Shown one piece after another: positions 1-5,624 of a stretch of DNA of 6,124 nucleotides. Location: positions 1 through 6,124 of the forward strand of contig CAMMCS010000116.1 of NCBI GenBank assembly GCA_946494635.1, written 5' to 3'. Every line of letters starts with the position of its first letter. Position 1 is the stretch's first letter. The position numbers and the translations under genes were made by a program. The notes beneath the pieces are model-generated. The model searched no databases, had not been told where the DNA came from, and was given only the letters and a program-made list of their open reading frames with translations. The stretch is from an uncultured Oscillibacter sp. GTDB lineage: Bacteria > Bacillota > Clostridia > Oscillospirales > Oscillospiraceae.

Positions 1-624
1 CACCACGTTGTTGATGAACAGCAGGCTGGAGATCAGCACCAGGGCCATGCAGATGGCGCCCACCGCCAGGATGACGCCCAGGACCAGCACGATCTGCCGG
101 TCCACCAGCCGCAGGGAGGTCACCAGCCGCAGCACCCCGGCCACACGGCCGTTGAACATCAGCGGGGCGGATACCGCCATCACCTTTTCCCCCGTTACGG
201 GATCCCGCCCGCGAAACGGCGTGATCTCCTGGTTGGCGATGGCGCCGGTAATGTCGCTGGTACCGGGGGAGGTACCCGCCGTCAGGCCGGAGGTGGACAT
301 CTGGATCCGGCCCACGCTGCTGATGAACTGCAGCTCGATCCGGGACTTTTCCTCATAGGTGTCCACCGCCTGGGTGGCCATCTGGTTGTACTCGGCGTAG
401 CTGTTCATAAAGTAGTCGTTGAAGGCGTTGGACATGGCCTCCACCTGCTTCACCAGGCCGTTTTGCATGCTGCTGTAGTAGTAGGTGGACACGCCGGCGG
501 ACACCAGCGTCACCAGCAGCACCAGCAGCACCAGCACCGGCAGGATGGTGTTGACGATCCACCGCTTCCGCAGGCCCCGAAGGCGCAGCACCGCCCATTT
601 TCTCTCCCGCTCTTCCTCTGCCAT
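1..624 (-). CDS. Sensor histidine kinase, N-terminal part (runs off the left edge)
   Basis: The frame is open from an ATG at 624 to the window edge, giving 208 residues without a stop. A basic cytoplasmic leader (about residues 1-21) is followed by a membrane segment (about 22-44), an extracytoplasmic domain of about 130 residues, and a second membrane segment (about 178-204). The end of the external domain (GRVAGVLRLVTSLRLVD, 159-175) resembles the last strands of Cache/PAS-like sensor domains. The HAMP, DHp and ATPase domains would lie beyond the edge and are not seen. The start is supported by a GGAGG at 633-637, eight bases upstream. The gene follows the response regulator on the same strand, so it is most likely the cognate kinase that phosphorylates it; this is inferred from position and topology. 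The ligand cannot be told. An alternative is another two-TM Cache protein, such as a chemoreceptor or a diguanylate cyclase. The 729-bp gap to the regulator is abnormal for such a pair and is filled by a repeat array. Confidence 0.82.
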   Translation of the reverse strand, partial: MAEEERERKWAVLRLRGLRKRWIVNTILPVLVLLVLLVTLVSAGVSTYYYSSMQNGLVKQVEAMSNAFNDYFMNSYAEYNQMATQAVDTYEEKSRIELQFISSVGRIQMSTSGLTAGTSPGTSDITGAIANQEITPFRGRDPVTGEKVMAVSAPLMFNGRVAGVLRLVTSLRLVDRQIVLVLGVILAVGAICMALVLISSLLFINNVV

Positions 625-653
625 GAACTGCGCCTCCTCTCTGTGTGTTCTTT

Positions 654-690
654 CCCCGGTTCCCGGGGTTGGCGGGTTCCCTCAGAACCC
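654..690. promoter_or_regulatory. Two hairpins in the kinase leader
   Basis: CCCCGG/CCGGGG with a 3-nt loop (654-668) and GGGTTC/GAACCC with a 5-nt loop (674-690) lie just upstream of the kinase ribosome site. The second overlaps the stop of the displaced regulator tail. They could affect kinase translation or mark an mRNA processing point. Neither is followed by a U-tract. Confidence 0.35.
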
Positions 691-746
691 CCATTTATAC
701 CCGCAGCCCCACACCGTCGTGATGTAGGCCGGGTTCTGCACGTTGT
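682..746 (-). pseudogene. Displaced, probably ancestral, 3' end of the response regulator gene
   Basis: This stretch encodes NVQNPAYITTVWGCGYKWGF followed by TGA, a diverged copy of the regulator's C-terminus. Compared with the tail in use, 10 of 20 codons differ: eight synonymously, and two as Ala for Thr and Cys for Tyr. Eighteen of its 20 codons end in G or C, like the body of the regulator gene, against 14 of 20 in the current tail. It lies 57 bp before the kinase start, a normal operon spacing. These points suggest it is the original end of the gene, cut off by the array. It has no start of its own and is not expected to be translated as part of the regulator. Confidence 0.75.
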
Positions 747-893
747 TTCCCATTCCGCATGGCGGAATGGGGCCCTTTGATCTGACTTGCGCGGCGGGAG
801 TGAATCCCGCCTTGCGCCAAGGTTTCGGCGTTCCGCCAAAACGCTTGCACGGGCTCGCGCCCGCCCCGCTCCGCGGGGCCCCGGACAACGTGC
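738..893. mobile_element. Possible small inverted-repeat element (first of three copies)
   Basis: The hairpin block is bounded by 9-bp inverted repeats, gcacgttgt at 738-746 and acaacgtgc at 885-893, giving a 156-bp element without coding capacity. Copies lie at 962-1117 and 1186-1341. The left repeat is also part of the regulator coding sequence, which is unusual for an ordinary MITE, and I see no clear short target-site duplication. The call therefore rests on the terminal symmetry and the repetition only. Confidence 0.35.
749..879. repeat. Cluster of five hairpins within each array unit (first copy shown)
   Basis: Five inverted repeats follow one another. A 10-bp perfect stem with loop ATG spans 749-771. 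A 7-bp stem GGCGGGA/TCCCGCC spans 793-811. A stem of about 13 bp with one bulged base and a 3-nt loop spans 818-847. A 5-bp stem CGGGC/GCCCG spans 850-863. A 7-bp stem GCCCCGC/GCGGGGC spans 863-879. The same hairpins recur 224 and 448 bp further on. No U-tract follows any of them on either strand, so they are not classical terminators. They resemble REP/BIME-type intercistronic repeats or a small non-autonomous element. A role in mRNA stability or in limiting read-through from regulator to kinase is possible but unproven. Confidence 0.8.
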
Positions 894-905
894 GGGGAAC
901 TTTTC

Positions 906-970
906 TCAAAATCCCCACTTGTAGCCGTAACCCCACACCGTCGTAATATAAGTCGGGTTCTGCACGTTGT
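906..970 (-). pseudogene. Duplicate response-regulator 3' end (unit 1 tail)
   Basis: The sequence is identical by eye to the last codons and stop of the intact regulator, but it is separated from any regulator body by the hairpin block. The only nearby in-frame ATG lies just inside the adjoining hairpin block (about 975-977) and has no evident ribosome site, so translation is unlikely. Confidence 0.85.
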
Positions 971-1129
971 TTCCCATTCCGCATGGCGGAATGGGGCCCT
1001 TTGATCTGACTTGCGCGGCGGGAGTGAATCCCGCCTTGCGCCAAGGTTTCGGCGTTCCGCCAAAACGCTTGCACGGGCTCGCGCCCGCCCCGCTCCGCGG
1101 GGCCCCGGACAACGTGCGGGGAACTTTTC

Positions 1130-1194
1130 TCAAAATCCCCACTTGTAGCCGTAACCCCACACCGTCGTAATATAAGTCGGGTTCTGCACGTTGT
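1130..1194 (-). pseudogene. Duplicate response-regulator 3' end (unit 2 tail)
   Basis: This is the second detached copy of the regulator's C-terminal codons and stop, identical by eye to unit 1 and to the real gene end at 1354-1418. Homologous exchange between these copies could change unit number without harming the regulator frame. Confidence 0.85.
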
Positions 1195-1353
1195 TTCCCA
1201 TTCCGCATGGCGGAATGGGGCCCTTTGATCTGACTTGCGCGGCGGGAGTGAATCCCGCCTTGCGCCAAGGTTTCGGCGTTCCGCCAAAACGCTTGCACGG
1301 GCTCGCGCCCGCCCCGCTCCGCGGGGCCCCGGACAACGTGCGGGGAACTTTTC

Positions 1354-2040
1354 TCAAAATCCCCACTTGTAGCCGTAACCCCACACCGTCGTAATATAAG
1401 TCGGGTTCTGCACGTTGTCCTCGATCTTCAGGCGGAGCCGGCGGATGTTCACATCCACAATCTTCAGCTCGCCGAAGTAGTCCCGGCCCCAGACCATGTC
1501 CAGCAGTTCCTCCCGGGAGAGGGCCTTGCCGGGGTTCTCCATGAACACCTTCATAATGGAGTACTCCACCTGGGTCAGCTTGATCCGCTGGCCGTTCTTC
1601 TCCAGGGTCCGGTTCCGGGTGTTCAGCAGGAAGGGGTCCTGCCGGATCTCCCCGGTCTGGGGCGTCTCGTCCCCGCCGGCCCGGCGGAACAGCGCGTCCA
1701 CCCGGGCGGTGAGCTCCGCCGGGGAGAAGGGCTTGGTCACATAGTCGTCGGCGCCGGTCATCAGGCCCGTCACCTTGTCCATCTCCTGGGAGCGGGCGGT
1801 CAGCATGATGATGCCGATTTTCGTATTGGTGGCCCGGATCCGGCGGCAGACCTCAAAGCCGTCAATGCCGGGCAGCATGATATCCAGCAGCGCCACCTTG
1901 GTGTCCGGGTTCTCCTTCAGCTTGTCCAGCGCCTCTTCCCCGGTCTCCGCCTCGATGACGTCATAGCCGGCCCGGCGCAGGTTGATCACGATAAAACTGC
2001 GGATGCTGGACTCGTCCTCCAGCACCAGTACCTTTTTCAT
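1354..2040 (-). CDS. OmpR/PhoB-family response regulator
   Basis: The protein has 228 residues, the usual length for the family. An N-terminal receiver domain (about 1-120) shows the acidic pair E8/D9, phospho-acceptor D53 (LLDIMLPG), T81 and K103 (TKPF). A winged-helix DNA-binding domain (about 130-228) has a recognition region at ALSREELLDMVWG and ends in the wing hairpin TTVWGYGYKWGF. It should bind promoter DNA in the cytoplasm when phosphorylated by the kinase encoded downstream; target genes are unknown. An AGGTGGGAG ribosome site precedes the ATG, and only 25 bp separate it from the lipoprotein gene upstream, so the two are probably co-transcribed. The oddity is the 3' end. The last 15 codons include ACT, TAT, ATT, GGT, GGA and TTT in an otherwise GC-ending gene, and this tail is the last member of a tandem array. 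A second, codon-native version of the same tail lies at 682-746. The gene is intact and probably functional. Confidence 0.95.
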   Translation of the reverse strand: MKKVLVLEDESSIRSFIVINLRRAGYDVIEAETGEEALDKLKENPDTKVALLDIMLPGIDGFEVCRRIRATNTKIGIIMLTARSQEMDKVTGLMTGADDYVTKPFSPAELTARVDALFRRAGGDETPQTGEIRQDPFLLNTRNRTLEKNGQRIKLTQVEYSIMKVFMENPGKALSREELLDMVWGRDYFGELKIVDVNIRRLRLKIEDNVQNPTYITTVWGYGYKWGF

Positions 2041-2065
2041 GTGGATCTCCCACCTTTCCTTATCT

Positions 2066-3424
2066 TTAGCTGTCGCTGGGGGCCCACTCTGTGGTAATCA
2101 GGCTGAAGGCCCCCCGCAGAGTTTCCTCATCCATTGCATATGCCCACCCATTGTTGGCTTCCAGGAACCTGGCGGTGTAAATCACCTCCGGCTGGCGCCT
2201 GAGGACCATCTGCCCGGCCCGGGCCGCCTTGATCTCCCGGCTGGAGCCGGTGAGCCGGGTGATCTGCAGGAAATCCCGGGTCTCGCCGGTCTCCCCGTCC
2301 AGATAGGAAAACGTCACCGTATTCTCGTCCGTACCGGTGGTCCGGGAGAACCCCACCTGACCGATCCAGCTGTCCGGCAGGGTGAGATACCATCCATCCT
2401 CCACACAGTGGTAGGTCCGCAGGGCAACCTCACTGGTTCCGTCGCTGGAGAAGGCGTACCAATCAATGCGGTGGGAAGAGCTGCCGTCCTCCCCGGCCTC
2501 GGTCTGGGTGGAAACCGGGTGGGGGACCTCTGTGACGCTGTCGCCGTTGATATCCTCCGGGTACAGGAAGCAGAAGGGCGCCACCTCTGACGAGACGCCG
2601 GTCACATCAGACAGGAGGATGTTGACAAGCTCCTCATTCCGCACGGTGAGCACGTCCGTTGCCATCCAGGAGGACTCCTCCACACCGGTGACAAACAGTG
2701 CCGGGACCCCGTCCGCCAGGGTGCCGTTCTTTACCCGCCCCTGCTGGCTCAGCTCCGCCATGGTGCTGGTGATCCGGGCGGAGATCCGGGGCTGGAGCTC
2801 CCCATTGTTCCAGCTGTAGTAGTCCGCCACGCCGTTGCCCTCCTGATCCGCCCGGAGGACCACCAGCTCCCACAGCCCGTCCTGATTCAGGTCATTGACG
2901 GCGTATTTCACATAGCTGGTGCCGCTGATCAGCTCCTCCGGCTCCCCGGACCGCAGGGTGTACACCGACAGGGCCTGGAGATCCGTGTTGACCCGCCAGC
3001 CCACCAGCAGTTCCTTCCAGCCGTCCTGGTCCAGGTCCTCATAGGCAACGCTGTAGATGCTGCTGCCGGTCCCCTCAATGACGGCGGCCTGCTCGTAGGT
3101 CTGCCCCCTGGGTGTAAAAATATAGATCTTCAGCGGGCGCTCGTCCGAGGCGTTGCGGAAGAAGGCCACCGCCTCCTCCTCTCCGTCGCCGTTCAGATCC
3201 TCCAGCTGTACCGGCTGGATGTTGTTGCCGGAGACCGGCGCCGCGTACTCCGCGCCCTCCGCCATCACCTGGTTGAGGCAGTTGTTCAGCTCCGTGTACT
3301 CCGCAGGGAGCTGGGGCAGGCTGTACAGGTCCGAGGGCGAAAGGGAAAATCCGCAGCCGCTGGCCGACAGGAGGAGACAGGCGCCTGCCGCCGCAAATAT
3401 CCAATGGCATATCCGCTTTTTCAC
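2066..3424 (-). CDS. Lipoprotein with FG-GAP/VCBS-like repeats
   Basis: The protein has 452 residues. A basic start, a hydrophobic stretch and LLLSASGC give a type II signal peptide with the lipidated cysteine probably at C24, so it should be anchored on the outer face of the membrane. Four Asp-rich motifs of the calcium-loop type stand at DLNGDG (76-81), DLDQDG (130-135), DLNQDG (178-183) and DINGD (291-295). Each of the first three is followed by E-x-x-V/L-type strands, as in FG-GAP/VCBS beta-propeller blades. The C-terminal 150 residues are not recognised. The start is a GTG at 3424 with GGAGGAG immediately upstream; no better ATG is present. The 25-bp spacing to the response regulator suggests an operon in which this lipoprotein may feed the two-component system as a sensor or auxiliary protein. 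The binding partner is unknown and the functional role is inference. Confidence 0.85.
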   Translation of the reverse strand: MKKRICHWIFAAAGACLLLSASGCGFSLSPSDLYSLPQLPAEYTELNNCLNQVMAEGAEYAAPVSGNNIQPVQLEDLNGDGEEEAVAFFRNASDERPLKIYIFTPRGQTYEQAAVIEGTGSSIYSVAYEDLDQDGWKELLVGWRVNTDLQALSVYTLRSGEPEELISGTSYVKYAVNDLNQDGLWELVVLRADQEGNGVADYYSWNNGELQPRISARITSTMAELSQQGRVKNGTLADGVPALFVTGVEESSWMATDVLTVRNEELVNILLSDVTGVSSEVAPFCFLYPEDINGDSVTEVPHPVSTQTEAGEDGSSSHRIDWYAFSSDGTSEVALRTYHCVEDGWYLTLPDSWIGQVGFSRTTGTDENTVTFSYLDGETGETRDFLQITRLTGSSREIKAARAGQMVLRRQPEVIYTARFLEANNGWAYAMDEETLRGAFSLITTEWAPSDS

Positions 3425-3488
3425 AGTCTCCTCCCTTCCGCGCCGGGCCCCGCCCCGCGCCTATAAAATTCCCCAATTTAACTTGTAT

Positions 3489-3494
3489 ATCATA
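3489..3494 (-). promoter_or_regulatory. Candidate extended -10 promoter of the lipoprotein/two-component operon
   Basis: On the minus strand TGG precedes TATGAT, fitting an extended -10 (TGnTATAAT). No good -35 lies 17 bp upstream. It is about 65 bp before the GTG start and lies in the only AT-rich part of this intergenic region. Confidence 0.4.
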
Positions 3495-3618
3495 CCACGT
3501 TTCCGGTGTCTTGTGTAGGGGGTCTTTCCATTTTCCCCTGCTTTTTACGGTCTGTTCATTTTTCTTGGCCTTTGGGCCGGAGGCGCGTCTCGCCCCTCCC
3601 GGCCTGCCCCGCCGCCGG

Positions 3619-3647
3619 AAAAAGGCGGGCAAGCCGCCCGCCCTTTT
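3619..3647 (-). terminator. Rho-independent terminator after the GIY-YIG gene
   Basis: The stem GGCGGGC/GCCCGCC (3624-3630 with 3636-3642) has a 5-nt loop and is followed on the minus strand by a run of T. It sits about 25 bp past the stop of the GIY-YIG gene and insulates the downstream operon. The rest of the gene-free stretch 3425-3672 is GC-rich and shows nothing else I can name apart from the promoter at about 3490. Confidence 0.8.
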
Positions 3648-3672
3648 CCCGCCTTCACGTCCGGCCGGCCAG

Positions 3673-3942
3673 TCAGCCCCCGCCGTCCCCCGCCCATTGC
3701 GCAGACGCGATCAGCACCAGCTTCTCTCCCCTGGTCAGGGCCTTGATGGACGCCTCCCGCCGCAGGGCCGCGGAGCGGTCAGCGGCCGGCTCCTGATACA
3801 CCAGCTCCACCGGCAGGCGGCTGCGGGTGTACTTGGCGCCCCGCCCCGCCTGATGGGCCCGGAGCCGCCGGGGGAGGTCGTTGGTGCTGCCCGTATACAG
3901 GGTCCCGTCCCCGCACCGCAGGATATAGACCAGATAGCCCAT
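3673..3942 (-). CDS. GIY-YIG domain protein (UPF0213, YazA/YhbQ-like)
   Basis: The protein has 89 residues, close to the usual 80-100 for this single-domain family. The GIY-equivalent strand is VYILRC (5-10) and the YIG-equivalent is LYTG (15-18), followed by STNDLPRRLRAH with the expected arginines. HQAGRGAKYT and the glutamate E63 in RREASIKAL complete the nuclease-like core, so the metal-binding and catalytic positions appear kept. Family members are putative structure-selective or minor DNA endonucleases whose cellular role is poorly defined. The start at 3942 has GGGGGAGG nearby. The gene is divergent from sigK, has its own sigma-A type promoter, and is followed by a terminator, so it looks monocistronic. 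The C-terminal residues after about 80 are low in information. Confidence 0.9.
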   Translation of the reverse strand: MGYLVYILRCGDGTLYTGSTNDLPRRLRAHQAGRGAKYTRSRLPVELVYQEPAADRSAALRREASIKALTRGEKLVLIASAQWAGDGGG

Positions 3943-3975
3943 GCCGCACCTCCCCCGTCTGGAATAGCCGTACCC

Positions 3976-4005
3976 AGTATATCACAGGGGCGCATCTGCA
4001 GCCAA
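3976..4005 (-). promoter_or_regulatory. Sigma-A type promoter of the GIY-YIG gene
   Basis: On the minus strand TTGGCT (4000-4005) and TATACT (3976-3981) are separated by 18 bp, and a TGA before the -10 makes it TGn-extended. Transcription would start near 3969, leaving a leader of about 27 nt. Confidence 0.6.
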
Positions 4006-4063
4006 GGACTTTCCGCATGGGGACTTCCCTGCCCGGCATAGGATGGGGGGAGGGAGGGATTGT

Positions 4064-4765
4064 ATGCTGTCTGCTGCGCTGCTGCTGTTTGCCAACACGC
4101 TTCTGTTTTCCCTGCGCCTGTCCGGCGGCGGGTCGTTCCCAAAGCCCCTGTCCGCCGCGGAGGAGCGGGAATATCTCCGCCGCTATGCCCAGGGCGATCA
4201 GGCCGCCCGGGACGTGCTGATCGAGCGGAACCTGCGTCTGGTCGCCCACATCATCAAGAAATACTATACCCAAAGCGCCGATCAGGAGGACCTGATCTCC
4301 ATTGGGACCATCGGCCTCATCAAGGGGATCTCCAGCTTTGACCCGGCAAAGGGCGCCCGGCTGGCCACCTACGCCGCCAGGTGCATTGAAAATGAGATCC
4401 TGATGTATTTCCGCAGCCAGAAGAAGCTCCAGGGCGAGGTGTCCCTCTCCGACTCCATCGACACCGACAAGGAGGGCAACGCCCTGGAGCTGATGGACGT
4501 GGTGGGGGTGGATGACACCATGCTGGACGACATCCACGACCGGGACAGCGCCCTGCGGGTCCGCCGCCTGGTGGGGGAATGTCTGACCGCCCGGGAGGCC
4601 AAGATCATCCGCCTGCGGTATGGGCTGGGCGGCACGATCCCCCTGACCCAGCGGGAGGTCGCCGTCTCCTTCGGCATCTCCCGCAGCTATGTATCCCGCA
4701 TTGAGAAGCGGGCGCTGGAGAAGCTGCGGCAGGCCATGGAGGCGGGAAGCGGCGCCGGCGCCTGA
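4064..4765 (+). CDS. sigK: Sporulation sigma factor SigK (pro-sigma-K)
   Basis: This 233-residue sigma-70 family factor directs late mother-cell transcription in sporulation. Regions 2.1-2.4 span about 48-120 (NLRLVAHIIKKY, EDLISIGTIGLIKGI, LATYAARCIENEI), and region 4.2 is the HTH TQREVAVSFGISRSYVSRIE (195-214) followed by KRALEKL. These blocks match Bacillus sigma-K closely. I chose the ATG at 4064 over the in-frame ATG at 4043 because the purine-rich ribosome site (about 4047-4059) lies between them. The first 20 or so residues, MLSAALLLFANTLLFSL, are hydrophobic like the pro-sequence removed by SpoIVFB, and FPKPLS (25-30) corresponds to FPQPLS of Bacillus. The gene is continuous, not split by a skin-type prophage. 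No convincing sigma-E promoter was found in the 121 bp upstream. It stands alone, convergent with lexA. Confidence 0.95.
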   Translation: MLSAALLLFANTLLFSLRLSGGGSFPKPLSAAEEREYLRRYAQGDQAARDVLIERNLRLVAHIIKKYYTQSADQEDLISIGTIGLIKGISSFDPAKGARLATYAARCIENEILMYFRSQKKLQGEVSLSDSIDTDKEGNALELMDVVGVDDTMLDDIHDRDSALRVRRLVGECLTAREAKIIRLRYGLGGTIPLTQREVAVSFGISRSYVSRIEKRALEKLRQAMEAGSGAGA

Positions 4766-4860
4766 GCACAGGTCCCGGCGTGCGCGGGCCGGGGGACTGT
4801 GGGCTCCCTCCTCTCCGCCCCGCGCGGTGAGGCGGCGGGCAGTGACCGCGCCGCAGCCGC

Positions 4861-4906
4861 AAAACAGAGCCGGAGGCAGCTGGCAGGCTCCTCCGGCTCT
4901 GTTTTT
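4861..4906. terminator. Bidirectional terminator shared by sigK and lexA
   Basis: A perfect 16-bp inverted repeat, AAAACAGAGCCGGAGG (4861-4876) against its complement at 4890-4905, with a 13-nt loop. It ends in T on the plus strand and, by symmetry, on the minus strand. It lies between the convergent stops at 4765 and 4916. Positions 4766-4860 hold only GC-rich sequence with a weaker hairpin near 4772-4798. Confidence 0.92.
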
Positions 4907-4915
4907 GATCCGTGC

Positions 4916-5506
4916 TCAGTAGCGCCGCACCACAGCGGCCACCCGCCCCAGAATTTGGGCGTATGTACCGTCAATGGGGCTGTAGTCGTCGTTCTCCGGC
5001 AGCAGCCACACCTGGCCGCCCTTCAGCGACAGCCGCTTCACCGTGGCCTCGTCCCCGATCAGGGCCACCACAATCTCCCCGTGGCGGGCTGTGGGCTGCC
5101 GGTGGACCACCACCAGATCTCCCGGCAGGATTCCGGCCTTCAGCATGGACTCGCCCCGGACCCGCAGGGCGAAAAATTCTCCGGAACGCCCGCCGGTGTC
5201 AAAGGTCAGATAGTCCTCAATGCACTCCTCCGCCAGGATCGGGCTTCCGGCCGCTACGTTGCCCACCACCGGAACCTGATTCCCTTTCTGGGGCAGCTCC
5301 CGCAGGGTGATGGCGCGGCCCTTCCCGGCGCCCTTTTCGATGACGCCCGCCTCCTCCAGCCGCTTGAGATGGAAGTGGACCGTAGAGGGAGAGCGCAGCC
5401 CCACCGCCTCCCCGATCTCCCGTACAGAGGGGGGGTAGCCCTGGTCTTGGATACAGCTGACGATGTATTCATAAATTCTCTGCTGCATCTTGGAGAGCTC
5501 CTGCAT
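4916..5506 (-). CDS. lexA: LexA, SOS repressor with self-cleavage domain
   Basis: The protein has 196 residues from the ATG at 5506. The N-terminal winged HTH (SVREIGEAVGLRSPSTVHFH, 27-46) binds SOS boxes. The linker leads to the cleavage site Ala86-Gly87 (GNVAAGSP), and the S24-type peptidase domain carries catalytic Ser120 (RGESM) and Lys157 (ATVKR). All key residues are present, so RecA-stimulated self-cleavage should work. A GTG at 5512 in the same frame would add two residues, but the AAAGGATG ribosome site is spaced correctly for 5506 and too close for 5512. An SOS box over its own promoter indicates autoregulation. It is convergent with sigK and divergent from secG; neither neighbour is an SOS gene by known function. 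Confidence 0.97.
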   Translation of the reverse strand: MQELSKMQQRIYEYIVSCIQDQGYPPSVREIGEAVGLRSPSTVHFHLKRLEEAGVIEKGAGKGRAITLRELPQKGNQVPVVGNVAAGSPILAEECIEDYLTFDTGGRSGEFFALRVRGESMLKAGILPGDLVVVHRQPTARHGEIVVALIGDEATVKRLSLKGGQVWLLPENDDYSPIDGTYAQILGRVAAVVRRY

Positions 5507-5538
5507 AAGCACCCATCCTTTACATAGAATCTGACTTG

Positions 5539-5567
5539 ATTATATCATGCGCTTTCCGGAAAAGCAA
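5539..5567 (-). promoter_or_regulatory. Promoter of lexA
   Basis: On the minus strand TTGCTT (5562-5567) and a perfect TATAAT (5539-5544) are 17 bp apart, about 33 bp before the chosen start codon. Confidence 0.75.
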
Positions 5568-5578
5568 ACATTTGTTCC
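5565..5578. promoter_or_regulatory. SOS box (LexA operator)
   Basis: CAAACATTTGTTCC matches the Gram-positive LexA consensus CGAACRNRYGTTYC at 12 of 14 positions, with the GTTC half intact. It overlaps the lexA -35 hexamer, so bound LexA would block its own transcription. Confidence 0.8.
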
Positions 5579-5624
5579 ATTTTTGTAAAAATCTTTTTCG
5601 GAAAGCCGCCATCGTCCCTTGGGG

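Larger units (their letters stand above)
747..1418. repeat. Three tandem 224-bp units, each carrying a response-regulator 3' end
   Basis: The units are 747-970, 971-1194 and 1195-1418, identical when compared by eye. On the minus strand each unit reads as the last codons of the regulator (NVQNPTYITTVWGYGYKWGF and TGA), about 12 bp, then a GC-rich block of roughly 147-160 bp packed with inverted repeats. The unit next to the regulator supplies the regulator's real 3' end, so the array is fused to the gene. A 17-bp sequence, cgggttctgcacgttgt, recurs at 730-746, 954-970, 1178-1194 and 1402-1418 and marks every junction. Because 224 is not a multiple of three, open frames through the array shift between units and are not genes. 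No transposase or recombinase is visible in the window. The origin by insertion and amplification is inference. The true copy number may differ if the assembly collapsed or expanded the array. Confidence 0.95.

Noticed and set aside
682..1298. Long minus-strand open frames through the array ending in the regulator-like tail
   Set aside because: The frame shifts with each 224-bp unit, and the hairpin-block translation is Arg/Gly/Pro-rich with no family resemblance. Only the tail is former coding sequence.
743..1394. Three identical 67-codon open frames on the plus strand (743, 967, 1191)
   Set aside because: They arise only because the 224-bp unit is repeated. They read across hairpins and the antisense of the regulator tail, and lack convincing ribosome sites.
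747..1418. CRISPR array
   Set aside because: The units are 224 bp and wholly identical, with no short repeat and variable spacer pattern and no cas genes.
747..1418. Diversity-generating retroelement or integron cassette array
   Set aside because: There is no reverse transcriptase, no adenine-biased variation and no integrase, and the junction does not fit the GTTRRRY integron core.
1982..2590. Plus-strand 202-codon open frame
   Set aside because: It lies opposite the regulator start and the lipoprotein gene; a shadow caused by high GC.
4037..4044. CATAGGAT as a sigma-E -10 for sigK
   Set aside because: Partial match, no -35 at the right distance, and it directly abuts the ribosome site.
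3779..4537. Minus-strand 252-codon open frame across sigK
   Set aside because: Antisense to sigK and out of frame with the GIY-YIG gene; no recognisable features.
4799..5527. Plus-strand 242-codon open frame
   Set aside because: Antisense to lexA and crossing the sigK/lexA terminator; no protein-like composition.
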